A stretch of 40,569 bases of DNA from Terriglobales bacterium (GCA_025934025.1 JAICYU010000005.1:1-40569); one strand, 5' to 3'; numbered from the stretch's first letter, positions 8,328 to 17,345 are shown. The notes: generated from the sequence alone by a model not told the origin. Program-made: numbers and translations.

Positions 8328-10373
8328 TTATGCCATCCCCAGCGCCCGAACGATCACGTCAACGATCTTGATTCCGATGAAGGGGACTATGACGCCTCCA
8401 ACTCCATAAAGGAATAAATTCCGGCGCAGCAATGCTTCGGCGCTCATGGCCTTGTACTGCACTCCGCGCAATGCCAGGGGGATGAGGGTGATGATGATCA
8501 ATGCATTGAAAATCACCGCCGAAAGCACCGCCGATTGGGGCGTAGCCAATCGCATGATGTTGAGCGCCTTCAGTACGGGAAAGGTTGCGGCAAACATTGC
8601 CGGGATGATGGCAAAATATTTGGCAACGTCATTGGCAATCGAGAACGTGGTCAAGGAACCACGGGTCATCAGTAGCTGTTTGCCAATCTCGACAATCTCC
8701 AGCAGCTTGGTCGGATTGGAATCGAGATCTATCATGTTGCCCGCCTCTTTGGCTGCCTGAGTTCCGGTATTCATCGCGACGCCAACATCAGCCTGAGCCA
8801 GTGCAGGCGCATCATTGGTACCGTCTCCCGTCATCGCCACCAGCTTGCCCTGGCTTTGTTCTTTCTTGATGAGATCCATTTTGTCTCTTGGAGTCGCCTG
8901 GGCGAGAAAATCGTCAACCCCAGCCTCGCGCGCGATGGCTGCCGCGGTGAGCGGGTTGTCGCCTGTGATCATCACGGTGCGAATGCCCATGGCTCGGAGC
9001 TGCGCGAAGCGCTCGCGCATGCCTCCTTTTACAATGTCCTTCAAATACACCACCCCAAGAGCCCGATTGTTTTCCGCCACCACGAGCGGTGTGCCACCGG
9101 AGCGGGCAATACGCTCCACCGTAGCTCGGACTTCGCACGGAAGGATGCCGTTGTTTTCCTTCAGGTATCTCTCGATAGCATCAGCAGCTCCCTTGCGAAT
9201 CACACGACCGTCGAAATTAACGCCCGACATCCGCGTCTGCGCTGTGAACGGAACAAATTGCGCCTCATGCGCAGACAATTCTCTGCCTCTAAATCCATAC
9301 TTTTCTTTCGCCAGGACAACAATGGAGCGGCCTTCCGGTGTCTCGTCCGGTAAAGAGGAGAGTTGCGCTGCATCCGCCAATTGATCATTGCTAATTCCCG
9401 GAGCCGCAATAAATTCAGCAGCCTGCCGGTTTCCCAGAGTAATGGTTCCGGTTTTGTCGAGCAGGAGTGTGTCAACGTCTCCAGCCGCCTCAACAGCTCT
9501 TCCGGACATGGCAAGAACGTTGTGCTGCACAAGCCTGTCCATTCCAGCGATGCCAATCGCCGAAAGCAAACCGCCTATGGTCGTCGGAATGAGGCAAACC
9601 AGCAATGACACCAGCACAAACACGGTCTGGGGAGATCCCGAGTAGACCGCGAACGGCTGCAGCGTAACCACCGCCAACAGAAAGGCAATGGTTAGACCCG
9701 CGAGAAGGATGTTTAAGGCAATTTCGTTTGGCGTTTTCTGCCGTTCGGCCCCTTCGACCAAAGCAATCATACGGTCCAGGAAAGTCTCACCCGGATTGGA
9801 AGTGATCTTGATCGTGATCTCATCGGAAAGCACGCGCGTGCCGCCGGTGACGGCAGACCGATCTCCACCGGATTCCCGGATTACCGGTGCGGACTCGCCC
9901 GTGATCGCGGACTCATCGACAGAGGCGACGCCCTCGATGATATCGCCGTCCCCGGGGATCACTTCTCCCGCCGCAACCATCACCACATCATCAACGCGTA
10001 ACCTCGAGCCAGGCACGGTTTCGATACGGCCATTGGGAAGGACTCGCCTCGCCATAGTTTCCGATTTTGCGCGCCTTAAGGTTTCCGCTTGGGCCTTGCC
10101 TCTGCCTTCCGCCATGGCTTCGGCGAAGTTTGCGAAGAACACAGTGAACCAAAGCCACAGCGTAACTTGCAGATCGAACCCGAAGGCGCCGCTGCCCCGC
10201 AAGAGATTCCTGATGAGCAGCACCGATGTCACCACGCTGCCGATCTCAACCACAAACATGACTGGGTTGCGCAACATTTTTCGCGGGTTCAATTTGAGAA
10301 GAGAATCGATAAGCGCCGAGCGAATGATCCTGCCATCCCACAGCGATTTTTGTTTGGCTTCTTTTCCAGGCAT
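8328..10373 (-). CDS. kdpB: KdpB, potassium-transporting P-type ATPase catalytic subunit
   Basis: 681 residues, the usual size. It is the energising subunit of the high-affinity KdpFABC K+ pump in the inner membrane. Visible P-type ATPase elements in order are TGES in the actuator domain (158-161), [11 protein letters not shown] in the TM region, the phosphorylation motif DKTGT with Asp306, [10 protein letters not shown], and the hinge [19 protein letters not shown], followed by C-terminal membrane helices. All catalytic residues I can check are intact. It lies 4 bp after kdpA, so the operon is tightly packed. Confidence 0.99.
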   Translation of the reverse strand: MPGKEAKQKSLWDGRIIRSALIDSLLKLNPRKMLRNPVMFVVEIGSVVTSVLLIRNLLRGSGAFGFDLQVTLWLWFTVFFANFAEAMAEGRGKAQAETLRRAKSETMARRVLPNGRIETVPGSRLRVDDVVMVAAGEVIPGDGDIIEGVASVDESAITGESAPVIRESGGDRSAVTGGTRVLSDEITIKITSNPGETFLDRMIALVEGAERQKTPNEIALNILLAGLTIAFLLAVVTLQPFAVYSGSPQTVFVLVSLLVCLIPTTIGGLLSAIGIAGMDRLVQHNVLAMSGRAVEAAGDVDTLLLDKTGTITLGNRQAAEFIAAPGISNDQLADAAQLSSLPDETPEGRSIVVLAKEKYGFRGRELSAHEAQFVPFTAQTRMSGVNFDGRVIRKGAADAIERYLKENNGILPCEVRATVERIARSGGTPLVVAENNRALGVVYLKDIVKGGMRERFAQLRAMGIRTVMITGDNPLTAAAIAREAGVDDFLAQATPRDKMDLIKKEQSQGKLVAMTGDGTNDAPALAQADVGVAMNTGTQAAKEAGNMIDLDSNPTKLLEIVEIGKQLLMTRGSLTTFSIANDVAKYFAIIPAMFAATFPVLKALNIMRLATPQSAVLSAVIFNALIIITLIPLALRGVQYKAMSAEALLRRNLFLYGVGGVIVPFIGIKIVDVIVRALGMA

Positions 10374-10377
10374 GGCC

Positions 10378-12171
10378 CTAGAAGGTTCTCCCCGAGTTCA
10401 TGAACAAGTGTTCAAGAATTGGCCCCAGGCTAAGCACTGGGAAAAAGGTGAGGGCGCCCACAATGATGATCACGCTCACCAGCAGAGCGGTGAACAGCGG
10501 CGTAGTAACCGGAAACGTGCCCGGCGAAGGTGGGACGACCTTCTTTCGGGCCAAATTGCCGGCCACCGCCAGCATCGGCACGATCATCAGAAATCTTCCA
10601 GCCAGCATGGCAAATGCCATGGCCAAGTTGTACCAGCGATTCGCTCCCAATCCCGCAAAAGCGGAACCGTTGTTGCCTGTGGCCGAAGTGAATGCGTACA
10701 GAATCTCTGATAGACCGTGCGGGCCATGATTATTGAGGGTGGCCAGTCCTTGCGGCAAAAGCGATGAGGCAGCGGCCAGCAGAAGGATCATCAATGGAAA
10801 GATGAGTATGTACAACATCGCCATCTTCACGTCGTAGGACTCGATCTTCTTGCCGAGATATTCCGGCGTTCGTCCAACCATCAGGCCGGCAATGAACACG
10901 GAAAGCACAACAAAAATCAGGATTCCGTATAGACCCGCCCCTACCCCTCCGAACACTACCTCCCCGAGCATGATGTTCACCAGAAGCACCATGCCGCCGA
11001 GAGGTGTGTAAGAATCATGCATGCCGTTGACCGCGCCACAGCTTGCATCGGTGGTGATGGTGGCGAACAGCGCAGAATCGGCGATTCCGAAGCGCACCTC
11101 CTTGCCTTCCATGTTCCCGCCGGGCTGGAGCGCGGTGTGTGTTTCATCCGCCCCTTTAAGCAATGGATTGCCGCGTGCTTCCGCCCAATATGTTGTGGTA
11201 ATTCCGACCAAGAAGAGTACGGCCATGGCGGCAAATACAGCCCAGCCATGCTTCTGCGATCCGGTCATGCGCCCTAAGGTGAAGGTCAGGCCAGCAGGTA
11301 TCAGGAAAATGAGCACCATTTCGACAAAGTTGCTGAAAGGGGTGGGGTTTTCGAAGGGATGGGAGCTGTTGGAATTCAAAAAACCGCCGCCATTGGTTCC
11401 CAACTCCTTGATTGCTTCTTGCGAGGCAATTGGACCCTGGGCGATGGTCTGCTCGGTAATCGTGTCCATCACCTGCTTTCCACTCGCATCGAAAACTGGC
11501 TTGCCGTCTTGTCCCACTCTCTGCACCAACTGCGGTTGGATCAGCCTTGCGGTATCGTATGGCCTGAAATTCTGGATGACTCCTTGCGAGACCAGCACCA
11601 GAGCCGCTACCAGCGACAGCGGGAGGAGCACCCAAAAAATTGCCCGTGTCATATCGACCCAGAAATTTCCGATGGTTTCTTTCTCCCGCCGCGCAATCCC
11701 GCGGATAAATGCCACCGCCAAAGCCATTCCCGCTGCGGCAGAAACGAAATTGTGAAACGCAAGGCCCGCCATCTGTGTGAGGTAGCTCATGACCTGCTCG
11801 CCGGAGTAAAACTGCCAATTGGTATTGCTGGTGAACGAAGCAGCGGTATTGAATGCGAGATCTTGCGGAATGGCAGGAAATTTCTGCGGGTTGAGCGGCA
11901 GCCATTGTTGGGTGCGCTCCAGCAAATACAAGCCCAACATCGACACTGCGCTAAACAGCAGCGTGGCAATTGAATATTCAGTCCAGCGCATTTCGCGGTG
12001 CTCGTCCACACAGGTCAGCTTGTAGAGCGTTTTCTCGATGGGCCGCATGACCGGGTCGAGCCACGTCCGCTCGCGGGAAAACACCTTCGCCATGAAGACT
12101 CCCATGGGTTTGGTGAGCAGCAGCATCACCGCACAGTACACGAGAATTTGCAGCCACCCGTTCAGCGTCAT
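10378..12171 (-). CDS. kdpA: KdpA, potassium-transporting ATPase K+-binding subunit
   Basis: 597 residues, a polytopic inner-membrane protein of the K+-channel-like superfamily that selects and binds K+ in KdpFABC. Characteristic stretches include [53 protein letters not shown] and [15 protein letters not shown], which form the repeated pore-loop filters. Length and motif order match KdpA fully. The start ATG lies just after the TGA of kdpF (TGAAATG), suggesting coupled translation. Confidence 0.99.
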   Translation of the reverse strand: MTLNGWLQILVYCAVMLLLTKPMGVFMAKVFSRERTWLDPVMRPIEKTLYKLTCVDEHREMRWTEYSIATLLFSAVSMLGLYLLERTQQWLPLNPQKFPAIPQDLAFNTAASFTSNTNWQFYSGEQVMSYLTQMAGLAFHNFVSAAAGMALAVAFIRGIARREKETIGNFWVDMTRAIFWVLLPLSLVAALVLVSQGVIQNFRPYDTARLIQPQLVQRVGQDGKPVFDASGKQVMDTITEQTIAQGPIASQEAIKELGTNGGGFLNSNSSHPFENPTPFSNFVEMVLIFLIPAGLTFTLGRMTGSQKHGWAVFAAMAVLFLVGITTTYWAEARGNPLLKGADETHTALQPGGNMEGKEVRFGIADSALFATITTDASCGAVNGMHDSYTPLGGMVLLVNIMLGEVVFGGVGAGLYGILIFVVLSVFIAGLMVGRTPEYLGKKIESYDVKMAMLYILIFPLMILLLAAASSLLPQGLATLNNHGPHGLSEILYAFTSATGNNGSAFAGLGANRWYNLAMAFAMLAGRFLMIVPMLAVAGNLARKKVVPPSPGTFPVTTPLFTALLVSVIIIVGALTFFPVLSLGPILEHLFMNSGRTF

Positions 12172-12172
12172 T

Positions 12173-12262
12173 TCAGAATTTCTCCGGACGCAGGAGTGCG
12201 TACATCAGGTAAATCAGCAGCAACGCACTGACGAGGACCAGCGAGATATTTTCCAGATTCAT
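12173..12262 (-). CDS. kdpF: KdpF, small membrane subunit of the K+ ATPase
   Basis: A 29-residue hydrophobic peptide starting MNLENISLVLVSALLL and ending ALLRPEKF; the LxxPEKF end is the KdpF signature. One TM helix; in E. coli it stabilises the KdpABC complex. The start at 12262 is set by GAAGGA five bases upstream, which rules against the in-frame ATG at 12268 overlapping that site. It ends two bases before kdpA begins. It is too short for most gene callers but convincing by position and motif. Confidence 0.93.
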   Translation of the reverse strand: MNLENISLVLVSALLLIYLMYALLRPEKF

Positions 12263-12271
12263 AGACATCCT

Positions 12272-12358
12272 TCACTTCAACTTGTCACAGGCGGCGGTGT
12301 ATCCGATCGCGATAAGGAAGAATACGACAGTAAAGACGATCATCAACAGGTCGTTCAT
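12272..12358 (-). CDS. 28-residue single-span membrane peptide upstream of kdpF
   Basis: An open frame of 28 codons beginning MNDLLMIVFTVVFFL and ending AACDKLK. A GAGG Shine-Dalgarno lies seven bases before the ATG, and the stop falls nine bases before the kdpF start, inside its leader. The hydrophobic core (about 4-23) predicts one TM helix with a short charged C-terminus. Position and ribosome site argue that it is translated as part of the kdp operon. I believe similar peptides occur ahead of kdpF in other bacteria, but I know of no assigned function. It could be an extra KdpFABC subunit or a translational coupler. Confidence 0.72.
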   Translation of the reverse strand: MNDLLMIVFTVVFFLIAIGYTAACDKLK

Positions 12359-12378
12359 CAGCGAACCTCAATTCAGAG

Positions 12379-13857
12379 CTACCATGCGCCTTGTTTCTGG
12401 CCAAACCACCAGAGAAGGCCCAGCGTGGCCGTCGTTTGTTCTTTTTTAAATACGTTCGGAAGGTCTGCCAGGAAGAACGGCTGATTGGAGAAATCCCGAC
12501 GCCACTCTGCCCTCGCCAAGAACCCGTCGGCAAATTTGTATTCGTAAGTGATGGTCGCTTCCTTCAGCGCCTGTGTGACACCGGTGAATAAGCCTCCTCG
12601 ATCCGACATGTACTCGGCGCGGCTGGCTACCGCGACTTTTGGCGTTACCTGATAACGAACGTAGGCCGCACCACCAGAAACTCGCTGTGGAGGAGAATTG
12701 CTGAACACGCGACTGATAACGTAGTCGCCTTCGGCCGCCAAAGTCCAATCCGGCGTTGCCTTCCAGATCACATAGCTGTCGAAGATATGTTCACGTCCGG
12801 CAGGGACAGGGTTGATATTGCTGATGGGCAAGCCGGGATGGGTCGCTTCCGCCGGCAACCCCGGATTCAGGAGTGCAACTACGTCCCGCTGCTCCTGCCC
12901 GAAGTAGTAATTGACGTTCCACGTCAGCGTCTTTTGTGGTTTGAGAACGAACGCAAACTGCTGCGACTTGAAGCCATTAAAATCTTCGGTTTGTTGTGCC
13001 CCATTGCTGAGCATGTACGTGAAATTGATTTCGGGATTGAGATCATAGCTGGCCCGAAAGCCCATGTGATAAAAGGGCAGGAAATCAAAATAAAGAGAGC
13101 GGGAATAATTGATCTGGTCTTTGTTGTAATTTCCTTCCGGTCCCAGCGAACTGGCCCATTTTCCAAAATCAACCGTTAACCCTTTCCCGACGGGGAAAAC
13201 GTAAGTTCCGTATGCCTGCCAGATTGGGCGGTAGACCTGAGGCCGAAGTTCGTTGGCCGCACTGCCCTGAACTGTTTCCGTGGCCTGCCCGTATTGGAAA
13301 TCCACGCGCACGCCGAAACGCTGGTCCAGGTCGACGTTGGGGGCATGTTCAAGAATGAGATTTGCCTGGCTCAGGCTGAAGCTGTTGCTGCTGACATCGT
13401 AGGCGCGCAGCAGGTTCACCCGTCCGATTGGCTGATTAAAGTTGTAGCCGTAGTAGCCGTCGAGAGCGCCATTGAGGGTGGTGCCTTTGAGGAAGTTGAT
13501 AGACGATCTGTCTTCCTGACCGATGGTTCCGGCTTGGGCTGCACTAGGTTCTGCGCTGGATGTAGACGTTGCCGTCGGAGAAACAGATCCGCTTGCGCTC
13601 CTGCCGCTCACAGTTGATTCCGCGTCAAGCCGCGCTTCCAATTGCTGTATTCGGGCGCGCAATTGCTCGAGTTCCTGAGCAAGCTCCGCACTGGAACGGT
13701 CGCCCCCGAGCGCGCGGTCGGACTTCCCTGAATCATCGGCACATTGGGATTGTGCGTAAGTTTTTCCGCAAAATTGGAAACAGAGGAGGACCACCAAACC
13801 CGGCAACATAAGGTTTCTGAGCAGGAGTCTCGATGTGATGCTGATATCCATCTCCAT
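12379..13857 (-). CDS. Putative outer-membrane beta-barrel porin (BBP2/OmpL-like) in the kdp operon
   Basis: 492 residues. The N-terminus has a positively charged region and a hydrophobic core (about 10-30) ending TYAQS, which looks like a signal peptide. Next come a short coiled-coil region rich in Glu, Leu and Arg (about 58-80), a Ser/Ala/Thr linker, and from about 120 a long run of alternating aromatic and polar strands such as LNGALDGYYGYNFNQP and LTWNVNYYFGQEQRD, ending in WWFGQKQGAW. This fits the putative beta-barrel porin-2 family. AGAGGA six bases before the ATG supports the start. Its place just upstream of kdpF suggests outer-membrane K+ entry; the link is positional only. Confidence 0.85.
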   Translation of the reverse strand: MEMDISITSRLLLRNLMLPGLVVLLCFQFCGKTYAQSQCADDSGKSDRALGGDRSSAELAQELEQLRARIQQLEARLDAESTVSGRSASGSVSPTATSTSSAEPSAAQAGTIGQEDRSSINFLKGTTLNGALDGYYGYNFNQPIGRVNLLRAYDVSSNSFSLSQANLILEHAPNVDLDQRFGVRVDFQYGQATETVQGSAANELRPQVYRPIWQAYGTYVFPVGKGLTVDFGKWASSLGPEGNYNKDQINYSRSLYFDFLPFYHMGFRASYDLNPEINFTYMLSNGAQQTEDFNGFKSQQFAFVLKPQKTLTWNVNYYFGQEQRDVVALLNPGLPAEATHPGLPISNINPVPAGREHIFDSYVIWKATPDWTLAAEGDYVISRVFSNSPPQRVSGGAAYVRYQVTPKVAVASRAEYMSDRGGLFTGVTQALKEATITYEYKFADGFLARAEWRRDFSNQPFFLADLPNVFKKEQTTATLGLLWWFGQKQGAW

Positions 13858-13894
13858 GAACGATCCTCTTCCGATCTTCTTTTTTCCGGCCAGT

Positions 13895-14140
13895 TCATTG
13901 CAGCTTTGTTTGTCTAAGCCGCGTCTCGGAGAAGTTCTCCTCCGTTGTCGCCTGCTCTGGCGTGGCTTTAACGCTTACTCGATCGTCATCTCTGTCGATT
14001 GTGGTTTGAAAATCTGGAATTCGAGCGTACAGGTCAGCATTTTTGGGGTCTTGCCGCAATGCTCTGGTAAAACCGATCAAACAGAACACAAGAGCAGCCA
14101 ACGAAAACCCCAGAATCACGTAAAGTACGATATTCGCCAT
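13895..14140 (-). CDS. Small single-TM membrane protein of the kdp locus
   Basis: About 81 residues from ATG 14140 (ATG 14152 and TTG 14188 are in-frame alternatives; no ribosome site is decisive). It begins MANIVLYVILGFSLAALVF, one TM helix, followed by a charged cytoplasmic or periplasmic tail with DPKNADLYARIPDFQ and an acidic/basic end. I do not recognise the family. It lies between kdpE and the porin on the same strand, 37 bp before the porin, so it is probably co-transcribed with the kdp structural genes. A chance reading frame cannot be excluded, but the TM-plus-tail pattern and strand context favour a real gene. Confidence 0.6.
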   Translation of the reverse strand: MANIVLYVILGFSLAALVFCLIGFTRALRQDPKNADLYARIPDFQTTIDRDDDRVSVKATPEQATTEENFSETRLRQTKLQ

Positions 14141-14214
14141 TCGGCCCTGCATTACGCGTTCCGGCAGCCCCATCCCGAACGATCCCAAGTAAACAAGCCC
14201 AGCAATAAAAGTGG

Positions 14215-14243
14215 CCTAAAGGATTCCTCAAATTTCCCTAAAG
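14215..14243. promoter_or_regulatory. Candidate KdpE-responsive control region: two CCTAAAG direct repeats
   Basis: The spacer 14141-14400 lies between kdpE and the first downstream kdp-locus gene and should hold the structural-operon promoter. It contains two copies of CCTAAAG (14215 and 14237) spaced 22 bp apart, about two helical turns, around an AT-rich core. A CCTAAAA lies in the kdpE/kdpD divergent spacer near 15142. OmpR-family regulators such as KdpE usually bind AT-rich direct repeats, so this is a candidate site. No c-di-AMP riboswitch motif was recognised. Confidence 0.35.
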
Positions 14244-14400
14244 AAGGTGAGGGCCGTTGGCGCCGCCGCACCAGGCAATTCCGGAGGCAGTTCTAGCTGG
14301 AGGCGAAGTTCAGGGCAAAATGCACAGGCAATGGCAAAGATAAAACCTTGGCGCTTTGACATTGAGCGCTGGGAGGTTGGGAAGGTGCAAGGCTCAGATG

Positions 14401-15099
14401 TCAGTCGTTGCTAGGTTGAAAGCGATAGCCGACCCTGGGCTCGGTCAGGATGTAACGCGGCGTGCTACCGGGCTCGATTTTTTTACGCAGGAGATTCATA
14501 AAAACCCAGAGATATTCCGCTGACTGGGAGTTCTGCCCACCCCAAACCGCGGTCAGCAGCCTCCGATGGGTCAGTACCTTTCCCGGATGGCGGGCCATGT
14601 ATAGCAGGAGATCGAATTCCTTTGGAGTAAGGTGGACGTCGCGGCCTCGAACTAACACGACGCGCGCCTGCACGTCGATATGAAAATCGCCAGCATCAAT
14701 CGGCTCGGCGTCCTCATCTTCTTTGCCAATATTAGGGCGGCGCAAATTTGCTCGAATGCGGGCAAGCAACTCGTTAATACTGAATGGCTTTGTGACGTAA
14801 TCGTCTGCCCCCCTATCCAACGCCTCCACTTTGCTTTGGTCCTCTCCTTTGACGGAAAGCACAATGATGGGAACTTGTGAGCGGTCGCGCAGGCTCTCGC
14901 ATAGTTCGACCCCTGTCATTTTGGGCATCGACAAATCGGTGATTACGAGGTGCGGCTTCCAACTTGCGAAGGCTTCTAAACCAGCCTCCCCATTATTTGC
15001 AACCTCAACTTCATACCCATGCATGCACAAACTGGCCTTTAGAGTGCGAGTAATCTGGGGTTCGTCATCGACTACCAAAATTCTGGGCCGCTCGGACAT
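14401..15099 (-). CDS. kdpE: KdpE, OmpR-family response regulator of the kdp operon
   Basis: 232 residues. The receiver domain has Asp11/Asp12, phosphoacceptor Asp55 in VITDLSMPK and the TKPF lysine; a winged-helix domain follows, with LTPKEFDLLLYMARHPGKV and the end RVGYRFQPSND. Family features such as LTAVWG and the region near SAEYLWVFMNLLRKKIE match KdpE. KdpE activates kdpFABC under K+ limitation or osmotic stress. It is divergent from the kinase gene at 15269, with about 170 bp between, and precedes the kdp structural genes on its own strand, so it could be read with them or from its own promoter. Confidence 0.94.
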   Translation of the reverse strand: MSERPRILVVDDEPQITRTLKASLCMHGYEVEVANNGEAGLEAFASWKPHLVITDLSMPKMTGVELCESLRDRSQVPIIVLSVKGEDQSKVEALDRGADDYVTKPFSINELLARIRANLRRPNIGKEDEDAEPIDAGDFHIDVQARVVLVRGRDVHLTPKEFDLLLYMARHPGKVLTHRRLLTAVWGGQNSQSAEYLWVFMNLLRKKIEPGSTPRYILTEPRVGYRFQPSND

Positions 15100-15268
15100 T
15101 CTTCCGCCTCACACGCGCTGTGACCATTGAACAGCAATTTGCCTAAAAAACAAATAAAGGACTCGTGCAATGTTGCAATCTCTGCCAGCCTGCGGTCCGC
15201 TGCCTTGGGCAGCAGGTCCGGGGCAATCATCGGCACAGCTCTGAAACGATCAGCTACAATTCATTTTC

Positions 15269-16705
15269 GTGAAACTGTCTCGTGTCACTGCTTTCAGGTT
15301 TGCCACCGCTCTGCTCACCGTTGTTATCATCGTCGTCTTTTATTTCAAATTTGTACACCTGAACCCGACGACCGTCGCTCTGAGCCTGCTAGTCGCGATC
15401 TTGGTTGTATCAGCGGCTTGGGGATTGCGATACGCAATTGCCATGTCGATTCTGGCAACCCTCTGTTTCAATTTCTTTTTCCTGCCTCCCATCGGCACGC
15501 TGACCATCGCCGATCCGCAAAACTGGGTTGCATTGATGGCGTTCCTGTTTACAGGACTTGTTGCCAGTCACCTCTCCGAGCGCGTTCGACGGGAGGCCCG
15601 CGACTCACAAAGACGGCGCATTGAAGTTGAAAAACTCTACGCATTCTGCCAGAGGCTGCTTCTTAGCGACAATACGCATGAGCTGCTGAAGTCGATTCCT
15701 TTTCATGTGGTCGAAGTCTTCGGCATGGCAGAGGCTGCCGTTCACATTTCGGCAAAGGACGAGATTTATCGATTCGGCGGAGAGGGCGAGCAATTACCCG
15801 CCGCACTTCTCAAACATGGTTCCCTTCAGGGAGAACTCGTCCTGGAAATTGACAAAGGGCTTTCCGTGACGCCTCTCCATATGGGAGTAAAGATAGTAGG
15901 CAGTCTCGCTATGCGGGGCGAAATGCTTTCCCGTGAAACGCTAGAAGCAGTTGGGGGATTGATCGCGATAGCCATCGAACGGGCCGAAGCCCTCGAAAAA
16001 CTCATGCGAAATGAAGCGTTGCGCGAGAGTGAGCGGCTGCGATCCGCTCTCCTTGATTCCATTACGCATGCATTTCGCACCCCGCTAACTTCCATCAAGG
16101 CATCCGCCACTAGCTTGAAATCCGAGGCCATTGCAAATGATGAACAGCGGCGCGACTTTGTTGAGATCATCGACCAAGAGAGCGACCGGCTGAATCGTCT
16201 GATCGGTGAGGCAGTGGAAATGGCCCGTCTCGATGCCCACGAAGTGAAGCTGCAATTGGAGCCACACCAGATTCTTGAACCAATCCAGGCTGCGCTCGGC
16301 GAATCTAAGAACGTGATTGCCGCTAACCCCATTGACATCCGCGTGCCTCCGGACCTGCCTCCTGCCTTAATGGATCTCGACTGGATTACAAAGGTCATAC
16401 AACATTTGGTCGAGAACGCGGTCAAATACTCCGAGCCGGGCCAGCCGATCTGTATCAGCAGTGAACTTCGGAACGGCAACTTAATCACAAGCGTTGTGGA
16501 CCGAGGGGTAGGAATCAATGAGGCGGAGCGGGCATTAATTTTTGACAAATTTTACCGGGCTCAGAGCGAGCGCTATAGAGTGCAAGGCACCGGCATGGGA
16601 CTGGCGATTGCAAAAGCGATTGTGGAAGCCCATGGTGGTCAGATCGAAGTCACCAGCCAGTTGGGGCGCGGATCGGTGTTCTCATTTGCCCTTCCCGTGG
16701 CCTGA
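15269..16705 (+). CDS. kdpD: KdpD C-terminal half as a separate gene: DUF4118 membrane domain, GAF-like region, histidine kinase
   Basis: 478 residues from a GTG start. Hydrophobic helices at about 10-30, 36-50, 55-75 and 85-100 form the KdpD-type DUF4118 module, including [16 protein letters not shown] and the [18 protein letters not shown] stretch. A GAF-like linker (about 115-240) precedes HisKA with His267 in [11 protein letters not shown], Asn383 in [14 protein letters not shown] (Asp411) and [18 protein letters not shown]. This is the C-terminal half of KdpD, lacking the N-terminal KdpD/USP modules, which are encoded at 5418-7698. In the usual KdpD H-box the residues before RTPL read HDL; here they read HAF. 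It is divergent from kdpE, its expected partner. Confidence 0.94.
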   Translation: MKLSRVTAFRFATALLTVVIIVVFYFKFVHLNPTTVALSLLVAILVVSAAWGLRYAIAMSILATLCFNFFFLPPIGTLTIADPQNWVALMAFLFTGLVASHLSERVRREARDSQRRRIEVEKLYAFCQRLLLSDNTHELLKSIPFHVVEVFGMAEAAVHISAKDEIYRFGGEGEQLPAALLKHGSLQGELVLEIDKGLSVTPLHMGVKIVGSLAMRGEMLSRETLEAVGGLIAIAIERAEALEKLMRNEALRESERLRSALLDSITHAFRTPLTSIKASATSLKSEAIANDEQRRDFVEIIDQESDRLNRLIGEAVEMARLDAHEVKLQLEPHQILEPIQAALGESKNVIAANPIDIRVPPDLPPALMDLDWITKVIQHLVENAVKYSEPGQPICISSELRNGNLITSVVDRGVGINEAERALIFDKFYRAQSERYRVQGTGMGLAIAKAIVEAHGGQIEVTSQLGRGSVFSFALPVA

Positions 16706-16725
16706 ATGGCCTAACCTTTGGCCGT

Positions 16726-16751
16726 GATCGAAACGATTCATCGTTTCGATC
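16726..16751. terminator. 11-bp perfect hairpin after the kdpD kinase gene
   Basis: Arms GATCGAAACGA (16726-16736) and TCGTTTCGATC (16741-16751) around loop TTCA, 20 bp past the kdpD stop. No T-run follows, so it may be an mRNA 3' stabilising hairpin or a protein-binding palindrome rather than a terminator by itself. Confidence 0.45.
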
Positions 16752-16759
16752 CCCCCAAT

Positions 16760-16792
16760 GCCCCTTGCGCTATAGAAAACCAAGGGGCTTTT
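16760..16792 (+). terminator. Probable rho-independent terminator for the kdpD kinase gene
   Basis: Stem GCCCCTTG (16760-16767) and CAAGGGGC (16781-16788) with a 13-nt loop, followed at once by TTTTGTTGG. The GC-rich stem plus T-rich tail on the plus strand, 55 bp after the kdpD stop, fits an intrinsic terminator. Confidence 0.6.
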
Positions 16793-16863
16793 GTTGGTTG
16801 CGAATCAAAGAGCTTCGGCGCGGACGGGATGCTGAACCGCCAAAGTTCTAAGATCGTCACCTA

Positions 16864-16875
16864 GGGCGCGCCAGA
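16864..16875 (+). repeat. 12-bp copy of the tRNA-Arg 3' end (candidate attachment-site remnant)
   Basis: GGGCGCGCCAGA here is identical to 5051-5062, the end of tRNA-Arg plus two bases. Both copies are soon followed by a T-run (TTTT). The repeat brackets the whole kdp locus in direct orientation, as att sites bracket an integrated element. No integrase is visible between them, and the core contains an 8-bp palindrome (GGCGCGCC), so chance is possible. Apart from this, the two hairpins and the 14-mer at 16995, the spacer 16706-17057 shows nothing I can name. Confidence 0.35.
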
Positions 16876-16994
16876 CCTTTTAGCACATTTCGCCTCATGG
16901 TCTTCCTTGTATGTGCTCCAGAGCAAAACTCATGGACGCCTTTACGCCGGCCAAACCGACGACATTGGGCGACGACTTTAATGCACAAAATGGG

Positions 16995-17008
16995 ATTGAC
17001 CCGGTCAA
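16995..17008. repeat. Palindromic 14-mer ATTGACCCGGTCAA, copy 1
   Basis: The 14-mer contains the perfect palindrome TTGACC-C-GGTCAA and recurs exactly at 17325-17338, over the end of vapB. Copy 1 lies about 60 bp upstream of the vapBC promoter. It may be a regulator site, or a scar of a partial vapB duplication. Confidence 0.45.
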
Positions 17009-17057
17009 CGAAAGAACTTCTAAACTACGCATCCCCTAGTATTCCTGAACCATTCTG

Positions 17058-17099
17058 TTGACAAACGTCGCCGGTAGGCATATGCTCTGGCATATGCTC
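17058..17099 (+). promoter_or_regulatory. vapBC promoter with tandem 11-bp operator-like repeat
   Basis: TTGACA (17058-17063), a 17-bp spacer and TATGCT (17081-17086) form a near-consensus sigma70 promoter. Two copies of GGCATATGCTC (17077-17087 and 17089-17099), 12 bp apart and each with the palindrome GCATATGC, overlap the -10 box and the vapB start codon. That is where an autorepressing VapB/VapBC complex would be expected to bind. The predicted transcription start falls at or next to the ATG at 17094, so vapB may be translated from a leaderless mRNA. Confidence 0.65.
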
Positions 17100-17345
17100 A
17101 AGAGAATTCGTAGAGCCAGAGAACAACGGGTAAAGCTTTTTCGGAACGGACGAAATCAGGCTGTGCGCATTCCCCGCGAGTTTGAACTTCCGGGAAAAGA
17201 CGCGATTTTGCGGAAAGAAGGTGCGCGTTTGATCCTTGAGCCGGTTCCACCCAAATCGCTTCTAGCCTTGCTCGATACTCTGGAGCCAATCAAGGAAGAG
17301 TTTCCACCGATAGCTGAACTGCCCATTGACCCGGTCAATTTCTAG
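17094..17345 (+). CDS. vapB: VapB antitoxin (SpoVT/AbrB-type)
   Basis: 83 residues from ATG 17094. The core RVKLFRNGRNQAVRIPREFE is the swapped-hairpin AbrB-type fold of VapB antitoxins, followed by a C-terminal tail that should wrap the toxin (ILEPVPPKSLLALLDTLE). It neutralises VapC and normally represses its own operon. Earlier in-frame TTG (17058) and ATG (17082) codons lie inside the promoter, so 17094 is preferred. It has no Shine-Dalgarno sequence. Its TAG stop shares a base with the GTG start of vapC. Confidence 0.92.
   Translation: MLKRIRRAREQRVKLFRNGRNQAVRIPREFELPGKDAILRKEGARLILEPVPPKSLLALLDTLEPIKEEFPPIAELPIDPVNF
17325..17338. repeat. Palindromic 14-mer ATTGACCCGGTCAA, copy 2
   Basis: Exact second copy of the 14-mer at 16995-17008, 330 bp away, encoding residues IDPV near the vapB C-terminus just before vapC. 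Same orientation; the palindrome makes it a possible DNA or RNA control element. Confidence 0.45.

Noticed and set aside
9688-10710. 340-codon plus-strand frame opposite kdpB/kdpA
   Set aside because: Low-complexity Ser/Thr/Ile translation antisense to two strongly conserved genes.
14141-14400. c-di-AMP riboswitch upstream of the kdp genes
   Set aside because: Looked for because such switches control K+ genes; no matching core elements were seen.
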